Part shown: positions 42,815 to 52,791 of the stretch, one piece after another
Position numbering within the stretch: the stretch's first letter is position 1
Layout of the letters: every line of letters begins with the position of its first letter
Origin: Tolypothrix brevis GSE-NOS-MK-07-07A
GTDB taxonomy: Bacteria; Cyanobacteriota; Cyanobacteriia; Cyanobacteriales; Nostocaceae
Assembly: GCA_019358985.1 (NCBI GenBank)
Contig: JAHHIJ010000009.1
Coordinates: 1-64,000, forward strand
Length of the DNA: 64,000 bases
Direction: 5' to 3'
Position numbers and translations under genes: made by a program
Notes under the pieces: model-generated
What the model was told of the DNA's origin: nothing
Databases searched by the model: none
What the model saw: the letters and a program-made list of their open reading frames with translations, nothing else

Positions 42815-45109
42815 CTAAAATCGCTCAAACAGCCACTCATCCCCAACAATCTCCTCAAGCCGTTGAAGCAGTCGCGGGATATAATATTCTGGATCGTTTA
42901 GCCGTTGCTGAACAAACCAAGTATCAAAAGCTTCCTGAGTCTCAATTCCTTGGGCATCCGCTGCCGCTGAAATCATGTTTAAACTACCCTTCTGGAATTC
43001 CTCTAACTGCGGATGATTTTTGCCGCGTTGGTAGCAAAAGAATACTGCCGTTGCCCCTAGCAAGGCTTCCATTTCATCACCTTGAGGTACTGCGTCATAC
43101 AAATCACGAATTAGCTGAATTGTTTTTGTTAAAGGGGTTTGAATTTTTATTATTAGCCAAGTTGCTTGAGCCAGGTAAACCAAACCGTTGCTTTTATCTG
43201 CTATGCCTAAGTTAACCAGAACTGTTACCAAATCAATATAAGCACGAATCTGTGCCAATGCTGAAGCAGCTTGTAGATTTAAGTCTAACTGCCTGACCTT
43301 ATCTCCAGTTTCACCTGCCAAATAAGCCATACTTGCCAAAGTAGCAGCTTTACCTTGAACATTGTTAATTCGCTCTTTTATTTCCAATGATTGGTGATAT
43401 AGTGCGATCGCACCATCGATATCTCCGTTTTGGGCTGTTAAACCTGCCATTGCGTGCAGAGTCGCAGCTTTACCTTGAACATTGTTAATCCGCTCATTTA
43501 TTTCCAATGATTGGTGATATAGTGCGATCGCACCATCGATATCTCCATTTTGGGCAATTAAATATGCCATTGCGTGCAGAGTCGCAGCTTTACCTTGAAC
43601 ATCGTTAATCCGCTCATTTATTTCCAAAGATTGGTGATATAGTGCGATCGCACCATCGATATCTCCGTTTTGGGCTGTTAAACCTGCCATTGCGTGCAGA
43701 GTCGCAGCTTTACCTTGAACATTGTTAATCCGCTCATTTATTTCCAATGATTGGTGATATAGTGCGATCGCACCATCGATATCTCCATTTTGGGCAATTA
43801 AATATGCCATTGCGTGCAGAGTCGCAGCTTTACCTTGAACATCGTTAATCCGCTCTTTTATTTGCAAAGATTGGTGATATAGTGCGATCGCACCATCGAT
43901 ATCTCCATTTTGGGCAATTAAATATGCCATTGCGTGCAAAGTAGCAGCTTTACCTTGAACATCGTTAATCCGCTCTTTTATTTCCAAAGATTGGTGATAT
44001 AGTGCGATCGCACCATCGATATCTCCGCTTTGGGCAATTAAACCTGCCATGTTGCTCAAAGTAGCAGCTTTACCTTTGACATCGTTAATCCGCTCTTTTA
44101 TTTCCAAAGATTGGTGATATAGTGCGATGGCACCATCAATATCTCCGCTTTGGGCAATTAAACCTGCCATGTTGCTCAAAGTAGCAGCTTTACCTTTGAC
44201 ATCGTTAATCCGCTCTTTTATTTCCAAAGATTGGTGATATAGTGCGATCGCACCATCGATATCTCCATTTTGGGCAATTAAACCTGCCATGTTGCTCAAA
44301 GTAGCAGCTTTACCTTTGACATCGTTAATCCGCTCTTTTATTTCCAAAGATTGGTGATATAGTGCGATCGCACCATCAATATCTCCGCTTTGGGCAATTA
44401 AACCTGCCATTTGGTGCAGAATAGCAGCTTTGCGGATGTCGTCCTCTTCAGGGCAAAGGTCTAAAGCTTGCTGATAATGAGCTAAAGCATCCTCAAATCT
44501 ACCCAAAACCACTTCAGCCAAAATATTCTCGCGAAATTCCTGCTGAGTCCCTTCCAACTTCGTCAACAACTCATCCGCAGCTAAACTCGGTTTATTGACA
44601 ACATCCAATAGCCATTTCAACAAGCGTGAATTTCCGTCGGCAATTTTTATTATCCGCTGTTCGTGTACCTGTTGCTGAAGTTCTTTGGTGTTACGCTGCT
44701 GGACAGAACGCACTGGCAACACTGTAATATCTTGCCGTTCTAGTATAAAGCCTGTGCGATCGCATAGCAATTCCCAAGGCAAATGTGCCAATCCCAAAGC
44801 GACACGTTCCGTTTCTCTTTCCAATCCCTGCGCTTCACTAATTTGGCTCAAATCTAGATAAATCGTTTTTTCATCCGTCTCATCCAGCGCATTTCTCAGC
44901 CATCCTTCCTTGCCATCCAGCCAAAAATAAAGCTGTCGTCCAATTTCGGTAAGATAGGATAGGCGATCGCTTTCTTTTGAGTAATAATTTTGCTCACACT
45001 CGTCAATTAGTGCTAATAACTCTACTTTATCCAAGCGACGTGACCCATAATCACAGCGCAATTCAAAAGTTTGCTGTTGACTAAGCGTGAAGGTGAAGGT
45101 TATAAGCAT
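42815..45109 (-). CDS. TPR protein derived from a CHAT-STAND-TPR protein
   Basis: The start is taken at Met 45109 (MLITFTFTLSQQQTFELRCD). Residues up to about 140 (LGLAHLPWELLCDRTGFILERQDITVLPVRSVQQ) match the beginning of a CHAT caspase-like domain, but the catalytic His and Cys region is absent. The sequence then jumps to IADGNSRLLKWLLDVVNKPSLAADELLTKLEGTQQEFRENI, which is the end of an AAA/STAND ATPase module, and then to TPRs. Nine nearly identical 40-residue TPR units follow, then a conserved C-terminal tail. The open frame is intact, so a shortened protein is probably made. Confidence 0.85.
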   Translation of the reverse strand: MLITFTFTLSQQQTFELRCDYGSRRLDKVELLALIDECEQNYYSKESDRLSYLTEIGRQLYFWLDGKEGWLRNALDETDEKTIYLDLSQISEAQGLERETERVALGLAHLPWELLCDRTGFILERQDITVLPVRSVQQRNTKELQQQVHEQRIIKIADGNSRLLKWLLDVVNKPSLAADELLTKLEGTQQEFRENILAEVVLGRFEDALAHYQQALDLCPEEDDIRKAAILHQMAGLIAQSGDIDGAIALYHQSLEIKERINDVKGKAATLSNMAGLIAQNGDIDGAIALYHQSLEIKERINDVKGKAATLSNMAGLIAQSGDIDGAIALYHQSLEIKERINDVKGKAATLSNMAGLIAQSGDIDGAIALYHQSLEIKERINDVQGKAATLHAMAYLIAQNGDIDGAIALYHQSLQIKERINDVQGKAATLHAMAYLIAQNGDIDGAIALYHQSLEINERINNVQGKAATLHAMAGLTAQNGDIDGAIALYHQSLEINERINDVQGKAATLHAMAYLIAQNGDIDGAIALYHQSLEINERINNVQGKAATLHAMAGLTAQNGDIDGAIALYHQSLEIKERINNVQGKAATLASMAYLAGETGDKVRQLDLNLQAASALAQIRAYIDLVTVLVNLGIADKSNGLVYLAQATWLIIKIQTPLTKTIQLIRDLYDAVPQGDEMEALLGATAVFFCYQRGKNHPQLEEFQKGSLNMISAAADAQGIETQEAFDTWFVQQRLNDPEYYIPRLLQRLEEIVGDEWLFERF
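43331..44410. repeat. Nine 120-bp tandem repeats inside the TPR gene
   Basis: The TGGTGATATAGTGCGATCGC block recurs with a strict 120-base period from about 43393 to 44353. Units encode GDIDGAIALYHQSLEIKERI and the following 20 residues. Two unit subtypes alternate at 43.4-43.8 kb (INNV.../TAQN with INDV.../IAQN), which shows duplication of two-unit blocks. Confidence 0.95.
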
Positions 45110-45228
45110 AACTTGAATCAGTACATTCCACAATCACCTTCAACGTTTTGTCACACAATTCCGGAATTTATATTGACCCTTGATTATTGACTACTGACTC
45201 TTCACAATTGACTATTAACTCTTAACAA

Positions 45229-45483
45229 ATGCCTAAAAAACCAAAATTTCCTTACTTAGTCGGTTCTAAATGGACAGCGCAGCAAAAAGTAGATGGTTGG
45301 CGACATTTCCAAGTAGTCAACCGCAAAAATCAAGCTAAGTGGGTTTATGCTGAGATGGTTGCTGCTTGTGATCCTAACGTTCGCTTTTGGCTGAATGCCA
45401 AATTATTACAAGATAATTCTCAGTGGCAAGCTGGCTGGCAAACATTACAAGAAATAAGAGCAGTAGAAGACGATGTATCTTAA
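45229..45483 (+). CDS. TIGR02450 family Trp-rich protein
   Basis: The protein has 84 residues with many tryptophans: FPYLVGSKWTAQQKVDGWRHFQVVNRKNQAKWVYAEMVAACDPNVRFWLNAKLL and SQWQAGWQTL. I recognise the TIGR02450 (DUF2389) family of small cyanobacterial and marine bacterial proteins. The function is unknown. It is divergent from the TPR gene, with a short repeat-bearing spacer. Confidence 0.85.
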   Translation: MPKKPKFPYLVGSKWTAQQKVDGWRHFQVVNRKNQAKWVYAEMVAACDPNVRFWLNAKLLQDNSQWQAGWQTLQEIRAVEDDVS

Positions 45484-46082
45484 CCTTAGTCCAAAATTCC
45501 ACCCATTCCATGACTCTGCGTTACTTTGCGCTTACCTTAGCGTCCCTCTGCGTTTAAAAACATCCTCGGATTAATAAAATTTAACCAATATCCCGGAAAT
45601 TAATAATTTTTTACAAATAACTAGAAATCAGTTTAAATTAGCGATCGCCTAATCTGACTTTACCAGCCAATTACCGCTTTATTCTCATTGACAAAAGCAA
45701 CTTTATTTGCATTTTCGCCATCAAAACCTAGATTTCCAAGGCTGAAAACTGAGTTTATCCTAACCAATCTGACTTACACAGCCTTTACTGTCAGTACTTC
45801 AGCCTATCTGATAAACCACTTATAGCTGAAATTGCCATGAACAATCAGTTTCTTCTATGAAAACCATTGAAATAGGCAATTCAGCTTTTTGTCTTTTGTA
45901 ACTAATTTTATTTAATTAAATACCAAAAAGCTGAATGTTGACTTTTTTAAACCTTTATATAGTTTTATAGCCGATTTAAACCAAAAATATGATTACTTAA
46001 GACAAAATATGCCTAATATAACCCTATGACAGATTCACCGCCACTTTCTTTTACATTCGATTTAGATAATAATGACTAAGAC
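45484..46082. other. Spacer, first part of the chlL upstream region
   Basis: An inverted GCAAAGG-type repeat is at 45511-45558. Beyond this the DNA is AT-rich with no ORF. A short 'ttcagcttttt'/'aaaagctgaa' inverted pair occurs near 45879-45934. The chlL promoter may start here or after the RNA-like element. Confidence 0.4.
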
Positions 46083-46477
46083 CTCACACATCGCGCCCTG
46101 TGCGGCTAGGTCAGGAACCCCACGCCTAAAGGCGGAGGCTTGAAAAACCTTAACCTGACCAGACTCAGTACCTTGTGTACTACGTTTAAGGCAAGAGTTA
46201 AAGACCTACCAAGGGATGCGAAGCTAGTCCCCTGCTCTAGAACTGAACGATTAAACAGGCTTAAAGGGTTAAACCAGTGTCGTTCGGAAAGTACCGACCT
46301 TAAACATTGTCGAAGCTAACATTACTGGAATAGCAAGGCGATTCCCGGCATACAGGGAAATGGATAAGTACTATTCCTCTAATTATCCAACCCCTATTGG
46401 GGACAGCGATTAAAATCGCCGCTTTCTACTTACCCCCATGCATGAATGCAGGGGCTTCCACGGCGCGAGGTGTTTGG
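46083..46477 (+). ncRNA. Candidate orphan HEARO/omega-RNA (IscB-associated type) element
   Basis: About 395 bases with much higher GC and many nested helices stand out in AT-rich DNA. TAGGTCAGG pairs with CCTGACC around the stem-loop CACGCCTAAAGGCGGAG. GAAGCTAGTCCCCTGC and the segments TCTAGAACTGAACGATTAAA and TCGTTCGGAAAGTACCGACC look like conserved RNA blocks. The end is CCCCCATGCATGAATGCAGGGG. Near-matching ends ACACATCGCGCC and GGCGCGAGGTGT flank it. There is no ORF. I identify it from memory as the HEARO type; a group II intron or IS605 end is less likely. Confidence 0.5.
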
Positions 46478-46534
46478 TGAAGGCAAATGTTTCAGCCAAG
46501 AGTTTGAAAAGAAACTATAAAGAGGCAAACAAAA

Positions 46535-47401
46535 GTGAAATTAGCAGTTTACGGAAAAGGTGGTATCGGTAAATCCACAACCAGCTGTAACATCTCCGTA
46601 GCCCTAGCCAGACGCGGAAAGAAAGTTCTCCAAATTGGGTGTGACCCAAAACACGATAGTACTTTTACCTTGACCGGGTTTTTGATTCCGACAATTATCG
46701 ACACCCTGCAAGAAAAAGACTATCACTACGAAGATGTCTGGCCCGAAGATGTAATCTATAAAGGCTACGGCGGTGTCGATTGTGTTGAAGCCGGTGGTCC
46801 ACCTGCTGGTGCTGGATGCGGCGGTTACGTCGTCGGCGAAACCGTAAAATTACTGAAAGAACTCAACGCCTTTGATGAGTACGATGTGATTTTATTTGAC
46901 GTTCTCGGTGACGTTGTATGTGGTGGATTTGCAGCACCTCTCAACTATGCTGATTACTGCTTAATTGTTACCGACAACGGCTTTGATGCTTTATTTGCCG
47001 CAAATCGCATTGCCGCTTCAGTCCGGGAAAAAGCACGTACTCACCCATTGCGTTTAGCTGGTTTAATTGGTAATCGCACTTCCAAACGCGACTTGATCGA
47101 GAAATATATAGAAGCAGTACCCATGCCAGTACTGGAAGTATTACCTTTGATAGAAGACATCCGTGTTTCTCGCGTCAAAGGCAAGACCTTGTTTGAAATG
47201 GCAGAGAACGATCCTTCTCTGAACTACGTTTGCGATTACTACCTCAGCATCGCCGACCAAATTTTAGCGCGTCCAGAAGGTGTTGTACCTAACGACACCC
47301 CAGACCGAGAATTGTTCTCTTTGTTGTCTGATTTTTACTTAAATCCGAGTAAACCCCAGGTTAGTAATCCGGAAGAGCAACTAGACTTGATGATTGTATA
47401 A
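46535..47401 (+). CDS. chlL: Light-independent protochlorophyllide reductase, iron-sulfur ATP-binding protein
   Basis: ChlL is the NifH-like ATPase that passes electrons to the ChlN-ChlB catalytic complex, reducing protochlorophyllide without light. The P-loop GKGGIGKST is at 7-15. The cysteines that hold the shared [4Fe-4S] cluster are C95 (PPAGAGCGG) and C129 (DVVCGG). The length of 288 is standard. The start is GTG 46535 with AGAGG eleven bases upstream. It is followed by the DUF5331 gene and chlN. chlB is not in the window. Confidence 0.98.
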   Translation: MKLAVYGKGGIGKSTTSCNISVALARRGKKVLQIGCDPKHDSTFTLTGFLIPTIIDTLQEKDYHYEDVWPEDVIYKGYGGVDCVEAGGPPAGAGCGGYVVGETVKLLKELNAFDEYDVILFDVLGDVVCGGFAAPLNYADYCLIVTDNGFDALFAANRIAASVREKARTHPLRLAGLIGNRTSKRDLIEKYIEAVPMPVLEVLPLIEDIRVSRVKGKTLFEMAENDPSLNYVCDYYLSIADQILARPEGVVPNDTPDRELFSLLSDFYLNPSKPQVSNPEEQLDLMIV

Positions 47402-47431
47402 ATCATCTATTTTCTCAGGATGAGGGACAAC

Positions 47432-48247
47432 ATGGCTTTCTTTTACAGCTTTACAGATTCTTTAAGACAAAAGTGGTTGCAATTTTTCCAGGTGAATCGT
47501 GACTGGATTACTCTCCACATGGAGGTAGAATCGGTTTACACCCCCGATGGTGGAAAGCGACCCTCCTCTTACCTCATCCTGGGAGTCGTTAACGCACTAG
47601 AACCGAAGCTAGCGCAGTTAATGTTGCCCTTTGCGAAATTGAATCCAGACGCAGATACTTTGATAGAAGTGCTGGATTTGCATTTCGATCCTGATATGGC
47701 TTTGGGCAACCGCGTCATGCCCAAAGTAGAAGAATATATGGAATCAGAAGGAGTCATGGAGGGAAAGCCCCATGATGAAACCTTGACGATTCCCAATGAA
47801 AATAGCTTTGGGGAAGAGACGATAATTCACGAGTTCGTGATGGTAGATTCTCATCAAGAAATGCTGATACCAGATGAGTTTAGCCAAATAGCCTTAAGTA
47901 AAATCGCTGAGAAAACAGTGTTTAATGGAACTGAAACTGGATTTGGCGATATTTCCTTCAGTAACGGGCAAAACTCAAACCAAACACCCAGCATCGAGTC
48001 TGTTGATGATTTTGGCGATATTTCCTTTGATGACTTGAAGGATACCGACAGCAAAATCTCCGCAACAACTGCTTCAGTTGCTAACTTGGGGCAGAACATG
48101 CTGGATGATTTGGATACACGAGACGAAAATGCTTTTGGTGACGTGATGTCTGATGTTTGGAGTGAAGAAAAATCAGCTTCAGGAGAAGATTTGCCATCTG
48201 GCATTTTTGACGACTCGGAAATTGCCCGCCTTTTCCCCAACGCGTAA
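47432..48247 (+). CDS. DUF5331 domain protein between chlL and chlN
   Basis: Start Met 47432 (MAFFYSFTDSLRQKWLQFFQVNRDWI) has GAGGG just upstream. The N-terminal 110 residues are the conserved part (SYLILGVVNALEPKLAQLMLPFAKLNPDADTLIEVLDLHFDPD). The C-terminal half is acidic and repetitive (FGDISFSN, FGDISFDD, FGDVMSDVW). The gene is regularly found between chlL and chlN in cyanobacteria, which implies a role linked to dark chlorophyll synthesis, but no biochemical activity is known. It is 30 bases from chlL and likely co-transcribed. Confidence 0.85.
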   Translation: MAFFYSFTDSLRQKWLQFFQVNRDWITLHMEVESVYTPDGGKRPSSYLILGVVNALEPKLAQLMLPFAKLNPDADTLIEVLDLHFDPDMALGNRVMPKVEEYMESEGVMEGKPHDETLTIPNENSFGEETIIHEFVMVDSHQEMLIPDEFSQIALSKIAEKTVFNGTETGFGDISFSNGQNSNQTPSIESVDDFGDISFDDLKDTDSKISATTASVANLGQNMLDDLDTRDENAFGDVMSDVWSEEKSASGEDLPSGIFDDSEIARLFPNA

Positions 48248-48254
48248 TTACAAA

Positions 48255-48290
48255 GTTGTAGAGACGCGATGTTTCTCGCGTCTCTACAAC
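48255..48290. repeat. REP-type hairpin between DUF5331 gene and chlN
   Basis: GTTGTAGAGACGCGA and TCGCGTCTCTACAAC form a 15-bp perfect stem with a six-base loop. It lies inside the chl operon, so it could attenuate or stabilise part of the message. Confidence 0.75.
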
Positions 48291-48295
48291 CATAA

Positions 48296-49723
<1,428 letters not shown>

Positions 49724-49754
49724 GGTTTTTATTGAGCGAGTTTATGTTAAGTTA

Positions 49755-49781
49755 GGCGAACTTTGGGTTCGCCTTTTTTTT
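49755..49781 (+). terminator. Rho-independent terminator of chlN
   Basis: GGCGAAC-TTTGG-GTTCGCC is followed by eight T. It is a perfect 7-bp stem, 31 bases after the stop codon. Confidence 0.93.
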
Positions 49782-49889
49782 ATACGAACCGCAGAGGATG
49801 CAGAGAGGAAGAAGGGAGCGATCGATCAAATGTCATCTCAGTCAGATACAGTTACAATAAGGTGGTAAAAATGGGAGTAAATAGGAATT

Positions 49890-50189
49890 ATGTTTAGTGG
49901 AATTAAACAAAAGGCTATTGTGGGAAAAGATGGCAAAATTGAGCTATCTGCAACAGAACTACCAGAAGGAACAGTAGTAGAAGTCATTGTGCTAGTTGAG
50001 CCACCAACTGAAGAAGATGAAACTACCTATCTGATGAAATCAGAAGCTAACAAAAAACATCTGCTTAAAGCTATGGAGAATGTAGACAAAGGAAACCTAA
50101 TTTATGTTGATTTAGATGAGTATGAAAAAAGTCGAACCATTAGAGTAAATTATGCTAAAAGACATTATAGAAGTTATCCCCCAAGATAA
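49890..50189 (+). CDS. Antitoxin-like protein
   Basis: The protein has 99 residues: an N-terminal strand part (KQKAIVGKDGKIELSATELPEGTVVEVIVLVEPP), an acidic middle and GNLIYVDLDEYEK, the usual ending of antitoxins that precede RelE-type toxins. After DEYEK the frame runs on for about 17 residues (TIRVNYAKRHYRSYPPR) that are basic and overlap the next gene by 38 bases. This extension looks like read-through into foreign DNA after loss of the original stop and toxin. Confidence 0.65.
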   Translation: MFSGIKQKAIVGKDGKIELSATELPEGTVVEVIVLVEPPTEEDETTYLMKSEANKKHLLKAMENVDKGNLIYVDLDEYEKSRTIRVNYAKRHYRSYPPR

Positions 50190-50415
50190 TTATCAACTCT
50201 ATCTAAAGTTTGAAGATGGACAAAAAGGTATTATTAATGTCAACCAATTAATCGAATTTAGGGGAGTTTTTGAACCTTTAAAAGATTTAGACTATTTTAG
50301 AACAGTTAAACTTAACCCTGAATGGGGGACAATTTACTGGGATAATGGCGCAGATTTAGACCCAGATGTTCTTTATTCTCTGGTAACAGGTAAATCTATT
50401 CCTAAATATCGATAA
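50152..50415 (+). CDS. DUF2442 domain protein
   Basis: The protein has 87 residues: MLKDIIEVIPQDNYQLYLKFEDGQKGIINVNQLIEFRGVFEPLKD, then LNPEWGTIYWDNGADLDPDVLYSLVTG. This is the DUF2442 fold, a small domain widespread beside DUF4160 and other toxin-antitoxin-like genes. No partner is present apart from the antitoxin-like gene it overlaps. It may belong to an atypical pair with that protein. Confidence 0.8.
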   Translation: MLKDIIEVIPQDNYQLYLKFEDGQKGIINVNQLIEFRGVFEPLKDLDYFRTVKLNPEWGTIYWDNGADLDPDVLYSLVTGKSIPKYR

Positions 50416-50493
50416 ATAGATGAGTATGAAAAAACTTGCAGTTCAAAAAGAACTAAGACTCAACTGCATCTTTTTGTAGAGAAGTTGATTTAG

Positions 50494-50730
50494 ATGAGTA
50501 TGAGTAAAACACCTTCCCAAAATGAAAGCCGCGAGATGCTGATTTGGCTCAACCAAAACCGCCAAATATTGTTAGATTTATATAAGAATCAATATGTTGC
50601 TTACAATGCAAATGGCTTAATAGCTCATAGTGAAAACTTGCGTGAACTTTTACAGTTAGCAGAAGCTTCAGAGCAGCTATTTGCCATTTACTTAGTTCCC
50701 CGCAGCACCGCTTCAATCCAAATTTTATAA
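50494..50730 (+). CDS. DUF5678-like small protein
   Basis: The protein has 78 residues with WLNQNRQILLDLYKNQYVAYNANGLIAHSENLRELLQLAE, a pattern similar to DUF5678 proteins, in which a helix and a two-strand hairpin carry 'KYVA...G.VIAHG'. The function is unknown. The 20 bases around its start repeat the 3' part of the antitoxin-like gene (see findings). Confidence 0.6.
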   Translation: MSMSKTPSQNESREMLIWLNQNRQILLDLYKNQYVAYNANGLIAHSENLRELLQLAEASEQLFAIYLVPRSTASIQIL

Positions 50731-50794
50731 ACTCGCTTTTTTGCAGTTGCTCGCCATGATTGGCAACTAATTTATCATGTAAAGCTGAAGTATG

Positions 50795-50900
50795 AAGTCC
50801 GCGTAGGCGGACTTTGTTCGTATAGCCGAGGCAGCGCGTTGCGGAGGTTCCCTCCGTTGTAGCGACTGCCGCCCAGACTTCCAGTCTGAGGGCGATTTGC
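50795..50900. repeat. Dispersed 'AAGTCCGCgtagGCGGACTT' repeat block
   Basis: A perfect hairpin with an 8-bp stem (50795-50814) is followed by 'cgtatagccgaggcagcgcgttgcgg', then 'cccagacttccagtctgagggcg' (about 50872-50894), another hairpin. An inverted relative is at 9745-9798. It lies between convergent genes. Confidence 0.75.
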
Positions 50901-50929
50901 GTGCATTGGCATACACTCCTGCTACTTTT

Positions 50930-51934
50930 TCACTTATAACCATCAATAATCATTTTATCATCCATCACTGCCAGCAAAACTGACAAATCTGGAGTAACTC
51001 TATCAACTAAATCTAATTCATTCACAGCAACATCAAAAGTTTTTCCTTGAAGTATCAAATAACCCACTTTTATCAATTCATCCCAAGTTATATCGCTTTC
51101 CACATAAGCTTTAACTAAGGTAATCAGCAAGTCTTGATATTTATTTCCCTCAGCTTTAGTCATCATCGTGTGGGGAATTTCTAGACTTTTATCAAAGCGG
51201 TGATACCATGACTTTGGTTGCTGTTTTAATAGAGATTCAAATAAAGTCTTTATTTCATGGTGATTGATAGCGCGATCGCTTTCACTATAAACCACAAACA
51301 TCGGCACTGTTGGCTCTTTTTCCACGCGTTCAAGAATCTCTTTACCCATATCTAAAAATATTCTAAATGATGGAATAAAAAAGCCATCATAACCAAAGTT
51401 ACCCGAATTATCTTTATTTAGCCATTCATAATAAATAGGCAAGACTTCTACTAAAAAATCTACTACTGCATTATTACTACCAAGAGATGGCGCAAATAAT
51501 AAACTTCGTTCAATTTGTTGAGGACATTCTAATGCTAACCAAGCTGCTAAATTTCCTCCAGTAGATAATCCGCCAACTATTACCTTATCTCCTAACTTTT
51601 GGGCAACTTCCAACCAAGATAAAGCAAATTGTTGATAAATTTCAATTTCACTTGGCAAAGGTGGTGGATTATCCTTATCCCATTTTCCTGCAACTCCATG
51701 ACCGGGTTGCAATGGAACCAAAACATTATAACCAGCTTCAAATAACGCTTTTCCTAGTGGTTCAAACTGATAAGGACCCGCAGTAAATCCGTGGAAAAAA
51801 AGGCAAACTTTTGGAGTAGGTTTAGGGTGAAAAAAGAATTTGGGGCGACAAGCTTCGTTTTTTATTGGTAAAGTATTCTCAAGCTTTTTAGCTTGGTGGA
51901 TGATGGCTGCTGTTATGGTCGAATAATTAGACAT
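50930..51934 (-). CDS. Alpha/beta hydrolase (carboxylesterase/serine aminopeptidase type)
   Basis: The 334-residue protein has CLFFHGFTAGPYQFEPLGKALFEAGYNVLVPLQPGHG at the oxyanion-hole strand and the nucleophile elbow GGLSTGGNLA. A late aspartate follows in VVYSESDRAIN and a histidine in EIPHTMMTK, completing a Ser-Asp-His triad. The family is close to monoacylglycerol lipase or thioesterase-like hydrolases; the substrate is unknown. No signal peptide is present. It is alone. Confidence 0.82.
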   Translation of the reverse strand: MSNYSTITAAIIHQAKKLENTLPIKNEACRPKFFFHPKPTPKVCLFFHGFTAGPYQFEPLGKALFEAGYNVLVPLQPGHGVAGKWDKDNPPPLPSEIEIYQQFALSWLEVAQKLGDKVIVGGLSTGGNLAAWLALECPQQIERSLLFAPSLGSNNAVVDFLVEVLPIYYEWLNKDNSGNFGYDGFFIPSFRIFLDMGKEILERVEKEPTVPMFVVYSESDRAINHHEIKTLFESLLKQQPKSWYHRFDKSLEIPHTMMTKAEGNKYQDLLITLVKAYVESDITWDELIKVGYLILQGKTFDVAVNELDLVDRVTPDLSVLLAVMDDKMIIDGYK

Positions 51935-52155
51935 ATTTATTTATACAGAAGTCGTTCTATTTTAAGTAACAACTACAACTTACTTAAATCTGTTGTTAGA
52001 CGGATAATTGTAATGAAATGATCTCAAATGCTCCTAGCAACCCGAAAAAGCAGCGTTTTACCTTTTCCCCTTCGCCCTATGATGTTATAGCGTTACCAAA
52101 GCCAAGTTAAACTAGGTCTGGTGACAGCCGCTCCACCGTTCGTTGTGAGGCTTTT

Positions 52156-52713
52156 ATGGGAGCTAATCTGCAACAGATTGCGAAATATCTAGACAAACTT
52201 GGTTGGGATTACCGTTTTGATGACGAAGAAGACCGTATTATCACAGGTGTGGAAGCTGAAAATTTAGAGGATTTTCTGATTGTTGTCCAGTTGGATGAAG
52301 AGGGAAAATTTTTCCGGGTATTTGCCCCTCAACTTCTTCAGGGAGTGAAAGAGCATCCTTACAAAGGAGCTATCCTGCAAACGATGCTTGCCATTTCTTG
52401 GGAAACGAAAATGCTCCAATGGGAGTATGACCCATCTGATGGCGAAATTCGGGCGATTATTGAGTTTCCCCTAGAAGACTCAATTCTTACCGAAAAACAA
52501 TTTAACCGTTGTCTTTCGGGTTTAATTCAAATTGTCGATAGCGTTGCCATCCCGCGTTTGCAAGAGGTGATGGAAACAGGGCAAGATCCTGGAAATGTGG
52601 AACTTGGGGAAAGACTATTGCTGAGTATTCAAGAAGAAGCTCCAGGACTACTAGACCTTCTGGAAAAAGCAATGGAAGCACGGAAAAAACGCGGAAGTTT
52701 TCCTAACGAGTGA
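52156..52713 (+). CDS. YbjN domain-like protein
   Basis: The protein has 185 residues: IAKYLDKLGWDYRFDDEEDRIITGVEAENLEDFLIVVQLDEEGKFFRVFAP, then LQTMLAISWETKMLQWEYDPSDGEIRAIIEFPLEDSILTEKQFNRCL. This is the YbjN/type III secretion chaperone-like fold. In bacteria it is linked to stress responses; the cyanobacterial role is not known. GAGG is six bases before the ATG. It is 78 bases before the DUF3318 gene on the same strand. Confidence 0.75.
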   Translation: MGANLQQIAKYLDKLGWDYRFDDEEDRIITGVEAENLEDFLIVVQLDEEGKFFRVFAPQLLQGVKEHPYKGAILQTMLAISWETKMLQWEYDPSDGEIRAIIEFPLEDSILTEKQFNRCLSGLIQIVDSVAIPRLQEVMETGQDPGNVELGERLLLSIQEEAPGLLDLLEKAMEARKKRGSFPNE

Positions 52714-52791
52714 GGCGAATTATCACTCTTTATAGCTATACTCCAAAGTGATACCCTCACTATATACTGAATTTTTCTAGGGCTGGATTTT

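Noticed and set aside
43331-44410. CRISPR or non-coding tandem array
   Set aside because: The 120-base units are in frame and encode TPR motifs inside a long open frame.
42815-45109. Active caspase-like CHAT protease
   Set aside because: The catalytic His and Cys segments are missing, and only the start of the domain is present.
46083-46477. Group II intron
   Set aside because: The GTGCGG start near 46099 recalls the GUGYG end, but no domain V hairpin or reverse transcriptase gene is present.
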